From Actinocatenispora thailandica (lineage in GTDB: Bacteria > Actinomycetota > Actinomycetes > Mycobacteriales > Micromonosporaceae), in NCBI RefSeq assembly GCF_016865425.1, contig NZ_AP023355.1, positions 2,230,198 to 2,294,197 on the forward strand: DNA of 64,000 nucleotides. Reading direction: 5' to 3'. Positions 38,659 through 47,332 of this stretch are shown here, one piece after another (within the stretch, counting starts at the first letter, position 1; each line of letters begins with the position of its first letter). Position numbers and translations under genes: made by a program. The notes beneath the pieces were generated by a model. The model made no database searches. It had not been told where the DNA came from and worked only from the letters and a program-made list of their open reading frames with translations.

Positions 38659-39386
38659 CGCTGGCCCGCCGGCTGGTGGAGCTGGGCCGCAGCGCCCGGG
38701 CCGAGGCGAAGGTGAAGACCCGGCAGCCGCTGTCCCGGGCGCTGGTCGCCGCGGCGGGCGCGGACGATTTGCCGGAAGAACTGGCCGCGGAGATCTGCGC
38801 CGAGCTGAACGTCACCGAACTCGGTTCGCTCGCCACCGTGGGCGGGTCGCTGGTCGACGTGACCGCGAAGGCGAACTTCCGCGCCCTGGGCAAGCGGTTC
38901 GGCAAGCGCACCCAGCAGGTGGCGGCGGCGATCGCGGCCACCGACGCGGCGGAGCTGTCCGCGGCGCTGCGCGACGGTACCGCCGCGGTCGACGTCGACG
39001 GGGAGCGGATCGAGCTGTCCGTCGACGAGGTGGTCGTCACCGAGACCCCGCGGGAGGGGTGGGCGGTGGCCACCGAGTCCGGCGCCACCGTCGCGCTGGA
39101 CCTCGCGGTGACCCCGGAGCTGCGCCGGGCCGGGCTGGCCCGGGAGGCGATCCGGCTGATCCAGGAGGCGCGCAAGGCGAGCGGACTGCAGGTGTCCGAC
39201 CGCATCGCGGTGCGCTGGGACGCGGGCGAGGCGGAGACCTCCGATGCGCTGACCGAGCACGCGGCGCTGGTCGCCGACGAGGTGCTCGCGGTCGACTTCG
39301 CGCACGGTACCGGCGACGGCAACGGGTTCGGTAGGCCGTTCACCGACGACGGCCTCGGCCTGACGTTCCGGCTGCGCCGGGCCTGA
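38655..39386 (+). CDS. Isoleucyl-tRNA synthetase, C-terminal 243 residues (second half of split ileS)
   Basis: This continues the anticodon-binding domain directly: LARRLVELGRSARAEAKVKTRQPLSRALV, then VTAKANFRALGKRFGKRTQQ, VDEVVVTETPREGWAVATESG, ELRRAGLAREAIRLIQEARKASGLQVSDRI. It ends in the C-terminal segment FTDDGLGLTFRLRRA. ATG 38655 overlaps the TGA of the first part (ATGA), so it could be translated by reinitiation as a separate subunit. Together the two parts total 1046 residues, the normal IleS2 length. Either a real fission, programmed frameshifting or a sequencing error is possible; the sequence alone cannot decide. Confidence 0.88.
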   Translation: MTLARRLVELGRSARAEAKVKTRQPLSRALVAAAGADDLPEELAAEICAELNVTELGSLATVGGSLVDVTAKANFRALGKRFGKRTQQVAAAIAATDAAELSAALRDGTAAVDVDGERIELSVDEVVVTETPREGWAVATESGATVALDLAVTPELRRAGLAREAIRLIQEARKASGLQVSDRIAVRWDAGEAETSDALTEHAALVADEVLAVDFAHGTGDGNGFGRPFTDDGLGLTFRLRRA

Positions 39387-39404
39387 CCGGTCCGGTACGG
39401 CCGC

Positions 39405-39466
39405 GTCACCTGCGGTGGCGCGGCCCACCGGCCGGGTCACCTGTGGTGGCGCGGGCGACCGGCCGG
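39405..39466. repeat. Two tandem 31-bp repeats after ileS
   Basis: 39405-39435 and 39436-39466 share GTCACCTGYGGTGGCGCGG and differ at three positions. Each contains a small CACC/GGTG stem. They start 19 bases after the ileS stop. Confidence 0.8.
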
Positions 39467-39550
39467 CGCTGTGCCGCCCGGTGGGCGCCGAGCCCACCGG
39501 GTTCCAGACGGTGCGGGGCCGCCCGACCGGAACGGGTGCGGTCGGCCCGG

Positions 39551-40399
39551 TCAGGCGTCCGGGAGTGGGGCGAGTTCGGGGCTGAGTACCGCGCGGGCAC
39601 CCTGCCGGGCGCCGGCGCGCAGCGCGTGCGCCACGTCACCGTCCGCCAGGTATCGGGTGAGGAACCCGGCGAAGAACGCGTCGCCGGCACCGTTGCTGTC
39701 CACCACCTCGGGCACCGGCTCGGCGGCCACCTCGTACCAGCGGCCCCGCGCGTCGAGGGCGGTCGCGCCGTCGGCGCCGTGGGTGCACACCGCGAGCCGG
39801 GCGCCCCGGGCGACCTGCTCGGCGAGGAAGTCGCGGTAGCCGGGCATCCGGTCGGAGCTGAGGAACACGTGGTCGGCGGCGTCACGGAACGGTTCGTGGA
39901 ACTCGCTGCGCCCGTCGTAGTCGTGCAGGTCGGTCCAGATCGGTACGCCGGTCGACCGGGCGGCCGGGATCAGCGCCCGGGAGTGGGTGGCGAGATCGAG
40001 TACCACCGCCGAGGCCGTCGCCATCGCCGCGGTGACCGGTTCCACCGGCAGCTCGGCATCGGCCGGGCCGGTCTCCAGGTACACCGAGACGCGGGCGCCG
40101 CGCGCGTCCATCAGGTTGAGGTGCTGCTCGGTCGGTACGTCGGTGTCCGCGGCCAGCAGCCGTACCCCGGCTCCGGTGAGCGCCGACCGGACCCGGCCGC
40201 CGGCCGGGTCGGTGCCGATGACGGTGGCCAGCGTGACGTCGTGGCCCAGCCGGCGCAGGTTCAGTGCCTTGCCGGCGGAGGTGCCACCGAGAGTGTCGTG
40301 CCACCCGCGCGCCACCACCATGTGCGGGCGCGGAGCGGGCAGTTCGGCCAGTTGTACCAGTCGGTTCCAGGACACCGGCCCGGCGACGAAGATGGTCAT
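39551..40399 (-). CDS. PfkB family carbohydrate kinase
   Basis: A 282-residue ribokinase-fold sugar kinase. PfkB signature 1 region is LGGTSAGKALNLRRLGHDV (about residue 37). Signature 2 is VVDSNGAGDAFFAGFL, with catalytic Asp in GAGD (about residue 242). TEQHLNLMDARG in the lid and ATHSRALI complete the fold. It phosphorylates a sugar in the cytoplasm with ATP. It is divergent from a LacI regulator, which is followed by an RbsABC-type importer, so it probably phosphorylates the imported sugar. The substrate is unknown. GATCAT lies 6 bases before ATG 40399 and the gene may be leaderless. Confidence 0.9.
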   Translation of the reverse strand: MTIFVAGPVSWNRLVQLAELPAPRPHMVVARGWHDTLGGTSAGKALNLRRLGHDVTLATVIGTDPAGGRVRSALTGAGVRLLAADTDVPTEQHLNLMDARGARVSVYLETGPADAELPVEPVTAAMATASAVVLDLATHSRALIPAARSTGVPIWTDLHDYDGRSEFHEPFRDAADHVFLSSDRMPGYRDFLAEQVARGARLAVCTHGADGATALDARGRWYEVAAEPVPEVVDSNGAGDAFFAGFLTRYLADGDVAHALRAGARQGARAVLSPELAPLPDA

Positions 40400-40509
40400 G
40401 GGGCCATGATCGTCGGGTCGCGGCGAGTTCGGCGACCGACGCGCTCCGGTGCCGGGGACGGCGGTCGTTACGCTGCTGCGGTACGGGCGCCTGATGGCGA
40501 GGAGTGACG

Positions 40510-41541
40510 ATGGACGGTCCGGATGCGGTGGGTGGGCGGGCGGCCCGGCCGACGCTGCGGCAGGTGGCGGCCGAGGCCGGGGTCAGCCTCAAGACCGCCT
40601 CGCGGGTGCTCAACGGGCACCCGCACGTCTCCGACGCCACCGCGGCGCGGGTGCGCGGGGCGGCCGACGCGCTCGGCTTCCGGCTGAACCGGATCGCCCG
40701 GGAACTGCGCTCCGGCGCCACCTCCACGTCGGTCGGCCTGATCATCTCGGACCTGGCCAACCCGTTCTACTCGCGGATCGCCCGCGGCGCCGAGCGGGTG
40801 CTGCGCGCGTCCGGCCTGCAGTTGGTGACCGCCAGTACCGACGAGGACTCGACCCAGGAACGGTCGCTGGTCGAGGAGCTGCTGGAGCGGCGGGTGCGGG
40901 CGTTGCTGGTGGTGCCCAGCGGTACCGATCACGCGTACCTGGAGCCGGAGCACGGCCGCACCCCGGTGGTGTTCCTGGACCGGCCGCCGGTGCGGCTGGC
41001 CGTCGACACGGTACTGGTGGACAACCGGGCGGGCGCCCGGGCGGGCGTGGCGCACCTGCTGCGCGGCGGGCACCGGCGGATCGGCTTCGTCGGTGACCTG
41101 TCCCGGCTCGCGACCCAGCGGGAACGGATGGCCGGCTTCGCCGACGCGATGCGTGCCGCCGGGGTGCTGCAGTGGGAGCGGTACGTGCGGGCGGACTCGC
41201 ACGACCAGGCCACCGCGGCGCGCAGCACCCGCGAGCTGCTGGCCACCGATCCGGCTCCGACCGCGCTGTTCACCAGCAACAACGTCAACACCGCCGGTGC
41301 CCTGCGGGCGCTGACCGGGGTGGCCACCCCGCCGGCGCTGGTCGGCTTCGACGATTTCGACCTGGCGGACGTCCTGGGCATCACGGTGGTCGGTCACGAG
41401 CCGGAGGAGATGGGCCGGATCGCCGCCGAGCGGGTGGTGGCGAGGCTCAACGGGGACGACAGCCCGGCCCGCACCGTGGTCCTGCCGACCAGGATCATTC
41501 CGCGCGGCTCCGGAGAGCGCCCACCCGCTGACATCCGATGA
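40510..41541 (+). CDS. LacI family transcriptional regulator
   Basis: A 343-residue repressor. The N-terminal helix-turn-helix is TLRQVAAEAGVSLKTASRVLNGHPHVSDATAARV; the hinge follows, then the periplasmic-binding-like effector domain (SVGLIISDLANPFYSRIARGAE, VVFLDRPP, HRRIGFVGD, ALFTSNN, VGFDDFDLADVLG). It presumably responds to the sugar handled by the importer downstream and the divergent PfkB kinase. ATG 40510 has GGAG 6 bases upstream; the in-frame GTG 40504 is less likely. The gap of 110 bases to the kinase gene should hold the shared control region, but I see no clean palindrome there. Confidence 0.93.
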   Translation: MDGPDAVGGRAARPTLRQVAAEAGVSLKTASRVLNGHPHVSDATAARVRGAADALGFRLNRIARELRSGATSTSVGLIISDLANPFYSRIARGAERVLRASGLQLVTASTDEDSTQERSLVEELLERRVRALLVVPSGTDHAYLEPEHGRTPVVFLDRPPVRLAVDTVLVDNRAGARAGVAHLLRGGHRRIGFVGDLSRLATQRERMAGFADAMRAAGVLQWERYVRADSHDQATAARSTRELLATDPAPTALFTSNNVNTAGALRALTGVATPPALVGFDDFDLADVLGITVVGHEPEEMGRIAAERVVARLNGDDSPARTVVLPTRIIPRGSGERPPADIR

Positions 41542-41591
41542 GCGACCGCTGATTCCCGCAGCGCCTGGTCTGTTTCCGGCATCTTACGGTC

Positions 41592-41620
41592 TTGTCATCG
41601 GATGATTGCCTGGTTAGTGT
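41592..41620 (+). promoter_or_regulatory. Promoter of the RbsABC-type operon with TCATC-G-GATGA palindrome
   Basis: TTGTCA (41592-41597) and TAGTGT (41615-41620) are 17 bases apart. The 11-bp palindrome TCATCGGATGA (41595-41605) overlaps the -35 and could be the operator. The start codon is at 41687. Confidence 0.6.
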
Positions 41621-41686
41621 CGCGCTGCGACGTGAATCGTCCATTCCCGGCGGTCCACGTGGAACCGACCCGGCAGAGGGGGACAG

Positions 41687-42820
41687 GTGGGCACGGATGC
41701 TACGCGGCGAACCGGCACGGTCCGGCCACGCATGGAGGGATCCACGCGGCGCGGTTGGCGGCGGCTGATCGGTCTGGCGGCGGTGACGGCGCTGCTGATC
41801 GGGCCGCTCGCGGCCTGCTCCGAGTCGGGCCCGGGCTCGTCGTCCGGCGGCTCCGGCGGCGGCAAGCTGGGCAGGACCGAGACCTTCAAGCTCGGCGTCT
41901 CGCTCGCGCTCAACAACACCGACTTCTGGACCTCGTACATCTCCTACCAGAAGCAGTACGCCAAGCAGTACCACGCGAAGCTGATCGGGCCGCTGGTCAA
42001 CAACAACGACTCGGGCAAGCAGATCTCCGACATCCGCACCCTGATCTCGGAGGGCGCGCAGGCGCTGATCGTCAACCCGGTCGACTCGGCGGCGATCAAG
42101 CCGGCGCTGGACTACGCCAAGAGCAAGGGCATCCCGGTCGTCTCCGTCGACGTGGCGCCGAGCGCCGGCGACACGTACATGATCGTGCGCGCCGACAACG
42201 AGCTGTACGGCACCGAGTCGTGCGAGTACATCGGCAGGCACGCCAAGTCCGGTACCGTCGCCGAACTGCAGGGCGACCTGTCGTCGCTGAACGGCCGGGA
42301 CCGCTCGACGGCGTTCGAGAAGTGCATGGCGAGCAAGTACCCGAAGCTGAAGGTCGCCAAGTACCCGACGAAGTGGGATGCGAGCACCGCGACCACGGCG
42401 GCCGCCACCGCGATGTCCAGCCACCAGGACCTGGTGGGCATCTACACCCAGTGGAGCGGGCCGGTGCCGGGGATCCTCCAGGCGGAGAAGAGCGCCGGGA
42501 AGTACAAGCCGGTCGGCAAGCCGGGCCACATCATCATGGTCTCCAACGACGGCGTGCCGTTCGAGATGAAGGACATCAAGGACGGCGTGCTGGACGCGAC
42601 GGTGTCCCAGCCGGCCACCCTGTACGCCAAGTACGCGGTGTCCTACTCGCGGGACGCGCTGATGGGCAAGAAGTACGCCAAGGGCCAGCAGGCGGCGTCC
42701 GGTGCCGGCCCGCTGGTGACCGTCGGCAGCAACCTGGAGGACCCGATCAAGGCGCCGCTGGTCACCAAGGACAACGTCGACGACCCCAGCCTGTGGGGCA
42801 ACCAGGCGGCCACGAAGTGA
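41687..42820 (+). CDS. Sugar ABC transporter binding lipoprotein (RbsB-like, CUT2)
   Basis: A 377-residue exported binding protein. Its long basic start (TRRGWRRLIGLAAVTALLIG) is followed by the lipobox LAAC near residue 45 and a Ser/Gly linker. The periplasmic-binding type 1 domain follows: FKLGVSLALNNTDFWTSYI, ISEGAQALIVNPVDSAAIKPAL, GIPVVSVDV, HIIMVSNDGVPFEMKDIKDG. It binds a monosaccharide-like ligand outside the membrane. GTG 41687 has GAGGGGGA 5 bases before it. Its stop overlaps the ATPase GTG. Confidence 0.92.
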   Translation: MGTDATRRTGTVRPRMEGSTRRGWRRLIGLAAVTALLIGPLAACSESGPGSSSGGSGGGKLGRTETFKLGVSLALNNTDFWTSYISYQKQYAKQYHAKLIGPLVNNNDSGKQISDIRTLISEGAQALIVNPVDSAAIKPALDYAKSKGIPVVSVDVAPSAGDTYMIVRADNELYGTESCEYIGRHAKSGTVAELQGDLSSLNGRDRSTAFEKCMASKYPKLKVAKYPTKWDASTATTAAATAMSSHQDLVGIYTQWSGPVPGILQAEKSAGKYKPVGKPGHIIMVSNDGVPFEMKDIKDGVLDATVSQPATLYAKYAVSYSRDALMGKKYAKGQQAASGAGPLVTVGSNLEDPIKAPLVTKDNVDDPSLWGNQAATK

Positions 42821-44442
42821 CCTCGACCGCCGTCATCGAGGGCGTGGGGCTGGCCCAGACCTTCGGCCGTACCCGCGCCCTCGACGACGTCAGCCTGGCC
42901 ATCGAGCCGGGGAAGTGCCTGGGGCTGGTCGGCCGCAACGGCGCCGGGAAGTCGACGATCGTGTCGATCCTGACCGGCCTGCGCCGGCCGGACGCCGGGA
43001 TGGTCCGGTTGTACGGCGAGCCGGCCCCACCGGTCGGCGACCCGGCGGCGTGGCGGCGCAAGGTGGCCTGCGTCTACCAGCACTCGATGCTGGTGCCGAC
43101 GCTGACCGTGGCCGAGAACATGTTCCTCAACCGGCAGCCGCGCCGCCGGTGGGGCGCCATCAGCCCGGCCGCGATGCGGACCGAGGCCGCCCGGGTGATG
43201 GCCGACTGGGGTGTCGAGATCGACGTGACGGCGCTGGCCGGCGCGATCTCGGTGGAGCAGCGGCAGATCGTGGAGATCGCCCGGGCGCTCTCGGCCGGTA
43301 CCCGGTGCCTGATCCTGGACGAGCCGACCGCGGCGCTGGAACGGGCCGCGGTGAGCCGGCTGTTCGACCGGATCCGGCCGCTGCTGTCGGCCGGCGTCGG
43401 CATCCTCTACATCTCCCACCATCTGGAGGAGGTGTACGAGATCTGCGACGAGGTCACCGTGCTGCGCGACGGCCGGCACGTGGTGACCGCGCCGGTCGGC
43501 GAGATCGGCCAGGACCGGCTGGTCGCGGCGATGGTGGGCGCCGCGGACGCGCAGGACGTGCACGCCACCACGATCGACGCCGCACCGACCCGCGACACCA
43601 CCGCCGAGCCGGTACTGAGCGTGCAGCGGCTGACCGCCGTCGACGGCCGCGGCAGCGTCGCCGGCGTCAGCCTGGACGTGCGGCCCGGCGAGTGCGTCGG
43701 TCTGCTCGGCCTGGCCGGCTCCGGTACCAGCACGCTGGCCGACGCGGTCGCCGGCCTGGTGAAGGCGCGCGGCGGCCGGATCCTGGTGGCGGGCCGGGAG
43801 GTACCGCCGGGGCGGCCGGACGTGGCGTTGCGCCGCGGCGTGGGCTACGTGCCGGAGGACCGGCACGACCGCGGCTACGTGCCGCTGCTGGGCGTGGCCG
43901 ACAACATCACCATGACCATCAACGACCGGCTGACCCGTTACGGGGTGCTCGCCCCGGCACGGCACCGGGCCGCGGCCCGCGCCCTGGCCGACCGCCTCGA
44001 CGTGGTCTCCGCCGGTACCGGGCAGCCGGTGGGCGAGCTGTCCGGCGGCAACCAGCAGAAGGTGGTGGTCGGGCGGGCGCTCGCGCGTGATCCGAAGGTG
44101 GTCGTGGCGGTGGGCCCGACGCAGGGCGTCGACGTCGCGTCGAAGCGGTCGCTGCTCGGCGCGTTGGCGGACGCCCGCACCGGTGGTGCCGGCGTGCTGC
44201 TGGTCTCGGACGATCTGGCCGATCTGGCGATCGCGAACCGGATCGTGGTGCTGGTACGCGGCACCGTGTTCGCCGAGTTCACCGACCCGCCCTGGGACCG
44301 GGAGCGGCTGATCGCCGCGGCCGAGGGGTTGCCGAGCGCGGCGACACCGGACCCGGCAGAACCGTCCACTGTGGATGGCAAGGACGAGCGCGACCGGCAC
44401 CGCGGCGCCGGCGCCGGTACCGAGGGGGAACCGCAGCGATGA
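42817..44442 (+). CDS. Sugar ABC transporter ATPase (RbsA-like, two nucleotide-binding domains)
   Basis: A 541-residue tandem ATPase. Domain 1 has Walker A GRNGAGKST (about 38), signature-like ISVEQRQIVEIARAL, and Walker B CLILDEPTAAL. Domain 2 has the degenerate Walker A GLAGSGTST usual for this family, GYVPEDRHDRG, and signature LSGGNQQKVVVGRAL. In place of the usual Walker B, domain 2 reads VVVAVGPTQGVDV, with Gly where the catalytic Glu or Asp is expected, so it may not hydrolyse ATP. The C-terminal 40 residues are Asp/Glu/Gly-rich. GTG 42817 overlaps the upstream TGA; its own stop overlaps the permease ATG. Confidence 0.92.
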   Translation: MTSTAVIEGVGLAQTFGRTRALDDVSLAIEPGKCLGLVGRNGAGKSTIVSILTGLRRPDAGMVRLYGEPAPPVGDPAAWRRKVACVYQHSMLVPTLTVAENMFLNRQPRRRWGAISPAAMRTEAARVMADWGVEIDVTALAGAISVEQRQIVEIARALSAGTRCLILDEPTAALERAAVSRLFDRIRPLLSAGVGILYISHHLEEVYEICDEVTVLRDGRHVVTAPVGEIGQDRLVAAMVGAADAQDVHATTIDAAPTRDTTAEPVLSVQRLTAVDGRGSVAGVSLDVRPGECVGLLGLAGSGTSTLADAVAGLVKARGGRILVAGREVPPGRPDVALRRGVGYVPEDRHDRGYVPLLGVADNITMTINDRLTRYGVLAPARHRAAARALADRLDVVSAGTGQPVGELSGGNQQKVVVGRALARDPKVVVAVGPTQGVDVASKRSLLGALADARTGGAGVLLVSDDLADLAIANRIVVLVRGTVFAEFTDPPWDRERLIAAAEGLPSAATPDPAEPSTVDGKDERDRHRGAGAGTEGEPQR

Positions 44443-45455
44443 CCAACACCACTGTCGAGCCGGCGCTGGTGGCCGCCGGTGCCCGGCGCGGCGCCGCGGT
44501 GAACCTGATCCAGCAGTTCGCGCTGATCCCGGTGATCGTGATCCTGTGCGTGGTCGGCGCGTTCGTCAGCGACTCGTTCCTGACCCTGACCAACCTGGCC
44601 AATGTCGGCCAGCAGATCTCCGCGCTCGGCGTGGTGGTGGTGGCCGAGACGCTGATCCTGGTCACCGGCAGCATGGACCTGTCGCTGCAGTCCAACTACG
44701 GCCTGTCGGCGATGGTGGCCGCGTGGCTGGTCGCGCCGGCCGCCTCGTCCGGGTTGGGCATCGAGATCGACCCGCTGCTCGGGCTGCTCGCCGGGCTGCT
44801 CGTCGGCGGGCTGATCGGGCTGTTCAACGGCGCGATGATCGTCAAGGCGAAGATCAACGGCTTCATCCTGACGCTGGCGATGTACATCCTGCTCGCCGGC
44901 GTGCAGACCGGCATCGTGTCCGGCCACACCGTCGGCAGCCTGCCGAAGTCGTTCATCGCGCTCGGCTCGTTCTACTTCGCCGACATCCCGATCTCGGTGT
45001 GGGTGGCCGCGGTGATCTTCGTCGTCGCCGGGCTCTACCTGCGCTACACCCGGACCGGGCGGTCGCTGTACGCGATCGGCGGCAACCGGGAGGCGTCCCG
45101 GGCGGCCGGTATCAAGGTGGACCGGATCCGCATCGGCGTGTTCGTCGTCGGTGGTGGTCTCGCCGCGCTCGGCGGTCTGATGGAGGCCGGCCGCGTCGTC
45201 GCGGTCACCGCCAACCAGGGCACGAACCTGATCTTCACCGTGTTCGCCGCCGCGGTCATCGGCGGCGTCAGCCTCAACGGCGGCCGGGGCAACATGCTCG
45301 GCGCCGCGACCGGTGTGGTGCTGCTCGGGCTGGTGCAGAACCTGCTGGCGCTGGCCCAGGTGCAGAGCTACTGGATCGACGCTGTCGACGGGGCCGTCAT
45401 CCTGGTCGCCCTGGCCCTGTCCCGGCTGGTCGGCGGCGAGCGCAGCAGCGAGTGA
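44439..45455 (+). CDS. Sugar ABC transporter permease (RbsC-like)
   Basis: A 338-residue permease with about eight to ten TM helices. The family blocks ISALGVVVVAETLILVTGSMDLSLQ, GLFNGAMIVKAKINGFILTLAM, SLYAIGGNREASRAAGIKVDRIRIGVF and GGVSLNGGRGNMLGAATGVVLLGLVQNLLAL are all present. It forms the channel with RbsB- and RbsA-like partners. ATG 44439 overlaps the ATPase TGA. The operon ends here. Confidence 0.92.
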   Translation: MTNTTVEPALVAAGARRGAAVNLIQQFALIPVIVILCVVGAFVSDSFLTLTNLANVGQQISALGVVVVAETLILVTGSMDLSLQSNYGLSAMVAAWLVAPAASSGLGIEIDPLLGLLAGLLVGGLIGLFNGAMIVKAKINGFILTLAMYILLAGVQTGIVSGHTVGSLPKSFIALGSFYFADIPISVWVAAVIFVVAGLYLRYTRTGRSLYAIGGNREASRAAGIKVDRIRIGVFVVGGGLAALGGLMEAGRVVAVTANQGTNLIFTVFAAAVIGGVSLNGGRGNMLGAATGVVLLGLVQNLLALAQVQSYWIDAVDGAVILVALALSRLVGGERSSE

Positions 45456-45495
45456 CCGGCGCGGTCCCGGCCGGCCGGCGCGCCGGCCGGGGCCG

Positions 45496-45501
45496 TACCG
45501 T
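45496..45501 (+). promoter_or_regulatory. -10 box TACCGT of leaderless endonuclease V gene
   Basis: TACCGT ends 6 bases before GTG 45508. Confidence 0.55.
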
Positions 45502-45507
45502 GGCCGG

Positions 45508-46185
45508 GTGCGGGTACCCGAACTCGACTGGCCGGCCACCGCGGCGCAGGCCCGAGCCGAACAGGACCGGTTGCGGCCGCTGGTGCGCACCACCGGATCG
45601 CTGCCCGAACCCTTGCGGACCGTCGCCGGCCTCGACGTCGCGTACGGCGACGATGATCGGCTGGCGGCCGCGGTCGTGGTGCTCGACGCGAACACCCTCG
45701 CGCCGGTCGACCGAGCCACCAGCGTGGGTGTCGCGGCGTTTCCCTACGTACCGGGGTTGTTCGCGTTCCGGGAGCTGCCGGCCCTGCTGGCCGCCCTCGC
45801 CGCGCTGACCACGGTGCCGGACGTGTTGGTGTGCGACGGCCACGGGCTCGCCCACCCGCGCCGGTTCGGCCTCGCCTGCCACCTCGGCGTGCTCCTGGAC
45901 CGGCCGGCGATCGGCATCGCCAAGACGCCGCTGTCCGGCCGGCACGATCCGCCCGGCCGGCAGCGCGGGGACGGCTCGCCACTGCTCGACGACGGTGAGC
46001 AGTTCGGCTGCGCGTTGCGCACCCGCGACGACGTCAAGCCGGTGTACGTGTCGGTCGGCCACCGGCTCGACCTCGCCGCGGCGTGCACGCTGGCGCTCCG
46101 GCTGACCCCGCGGTACCGGCTGCCGGAGACCACCCGCCGCGCCGACCGGCTCTGCCGCGACGCTCTCGCCGCCGCGAGCGACTGA
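45508..46185 (+). CDS. nfi: Endonuclease V (deoxyinosine 3' endonuclease)
   Basis: A 225-residue DNA/RNA repair nuclease that cuts near deoxyinosine. Conserved blocks: VAGLDVAYGD with catalytic Asp (about 44), FPYVPGLFAFRELPALLAAL (wedge and substrate loop), VLVCDGHGLAHPRRFGLACHLG with catalytic Asp (about 111), GIAKTPLSG with the conserved Lys, KPVYVSVGHRLDL and the C-terminal PRYRLPETTRRADRL. GTG 45508 is supported by the TACCGT box and by the family N-terminus. It is monocistronic and convergent with the methyltransferase. Confidence 0.93.
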   Translation: MRVPELDWPATAAQARAEQDRLRPLVRTTGSLPEPLRTVAGLDVAYGDDDRLAAAVVVLDANTLAPVDRATSVGVAAFPYVPGLFAFRELPALLAALAALTTVPDVLVCDGHGLAHPRRFGLACHLGVLLDRPAIGIAKTPLSGRHDPPGRQRGDGSPLLDDGEQFGCALRTRDDVKPVYVSVGHRLDLAAACTLALRLTPRYRLPETTRRADRLCRDALAAASD

Positions 46186-46255
46186 CCGCCACGGCCCGGC
46201 GCCCGCCGGGCCGGGCGTTCGCTCCCGCCCCCTCCGTCGGGTGGTGCGGGCCGCG

Positions 46256-47110
46256 TCAGCGCGCGGGCCCGGGGCCGGGGCGCCGGGCGCTGGTGACCAG
46301 GCAGGTCGACCAGGTCCGTACCCCGTCCGGCCGTTCGTGCCGGGACAGCGCGGCGTGCAGGTCGGCGCGCGCGGCAGCGATCGCCGCCGGGTCGGCGTCG
46401 CGCAGCCAGTGCCGCACCGGGCCCCAGCCGAGCAGGAACTCCGCCGCGTCGGCGGCGTCGCGCCCCCACCTCAGCGGTACCCGGGTCGGTTCGACCCGGA
46501 TGCCGGTGAAGCCGGCGTCGGTCAGCACCGCGGCCACGTGGGCCGGGTCGGCGAGCGAGTCGGGCTGCGCGCCGGTGTCCGGCGTGCCGGACCCGTGCGC
46601 TCGGACGGCGTCGAACAGCTGCCACATCTCGTCGTCGCCGGTCGGCGCCCCGAGCGAGACGAACGCGAGCCGCCCGCCGGGGCGCAGCGCGCCGCCGAGG
46701 TTGCCGAACGCGGCCCGCTGGTCGGCGAAGAACATCACCCCGGCGCGGCTGATGGCGACGTCGAAGCGCTCGGCGCCGAAGTCGTACACCTGGGCGTCGC
46801 CCTGCCGGTAGTCGACGTTGTCGAGCCGTTCGGCGGTGCTGCTCGCGCGGGCGACGGCCAGCATCGGCGCGGACAGGTCGATGCCGACCACCCGGCCCGG
46901 CCGGGCGGCCCGGGCGGCGAGCCGGGTGGTCGCGCCGTTGCCGCAGCCGACGTCGAGCACCCGCTCGCCAGCCACGATGCCGGCGGCGGCGAACAGCGGC
47001 CCGGTCAGGCCGGCGTTCAGCGCGTCGTACCGGTCCTGGTGCCGCGCCCAGTGCCGGCCCTCGTAGCCGTTCCACGCCTGCGCCTGGTGGGTGTTCACGA
47101 CCAGCGTCAC
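46256..47110 (-). CDS. Class I SAM-dependent methyltransferase (UbiE-like)
   Basis: A 284-residue methyltransferase. Motif I is VLDVGCGNGATTRLA (about residue 45), followed by VVGIDLSAPMLAVAR (motif post-I), YRQGDAQVYDFGAERFDVAISRAGVMFFAD (motifs II and III) and LRPGGRLAFVSL. The substrate is unknown. GTG 47110 is chosen because GGGAGG lies 5 bases upstream and the N-terminus VNTHQAQAWNGYEGRHWA is normal for the group. Upstream, at 47183-47224, is a strong inverted repeat that may control it. Confidence 0.88.
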   Translation of the reverse strand: MTLVVNTHQAQAWNGYEGRHWARHQDRYDALNAGLTGPLFAAAGIVAGERVLDVGCGNGATTRLAARAARPGRVVGIDLSAPMLAVARASSTAERLDNVDYRQGDAQVYDFGAERFDVAISRAGVMFFADQRAAFGNLGGALRPGGRLAFVSLGAPTGDDEMWQLFDAVRAHGSGTPDTGAQPDSLADPAHVAAVLTDAGFTGIRVEPTRVPLRWGRDAADAAEFLLGWGPVRHWLRDADPAAIAAARADLHAALSRHERPDGVRTWSTCLVTSARRPGPGPAR

Positions 47111-47182
47111 TGATACCTCCCGGGGGTGTTTTTGCCAGCATGGCACCGGCGGCCCGGTGAGGCATCGTCGAGCGGGCGCATC

Positions 47183-47224
47183 GTCGACTACACCCCGGTG
47201 GTACTCCCCGGGGGTGTAGTCGAC
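47183..47224. promoter_or_regulatory. 14-bp inverted repeat between GH29 and methyltransferase genes
   Basis: GTCGACTACACCCC (47183-47196) and its exact complement (47211-47224) flank 14 bases. It lies in the 222-base gap on the minus strand, downstream of the GH29 gene and upstream of the methyltransferase, and could be the terminator of the former or operator of the latter. Confidence 0.6.
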
Positions 47225-47332
47225 CGGCTCGGTACCGCCGAGCCGGGAGGGACGACGCGGCCGGCTGCCGCCGCGCGTCGGCGAGTTCAGCGCGGCCGGG
47301 CGACTCGACGCGGTCCGGGGGATGCGGGCGGT

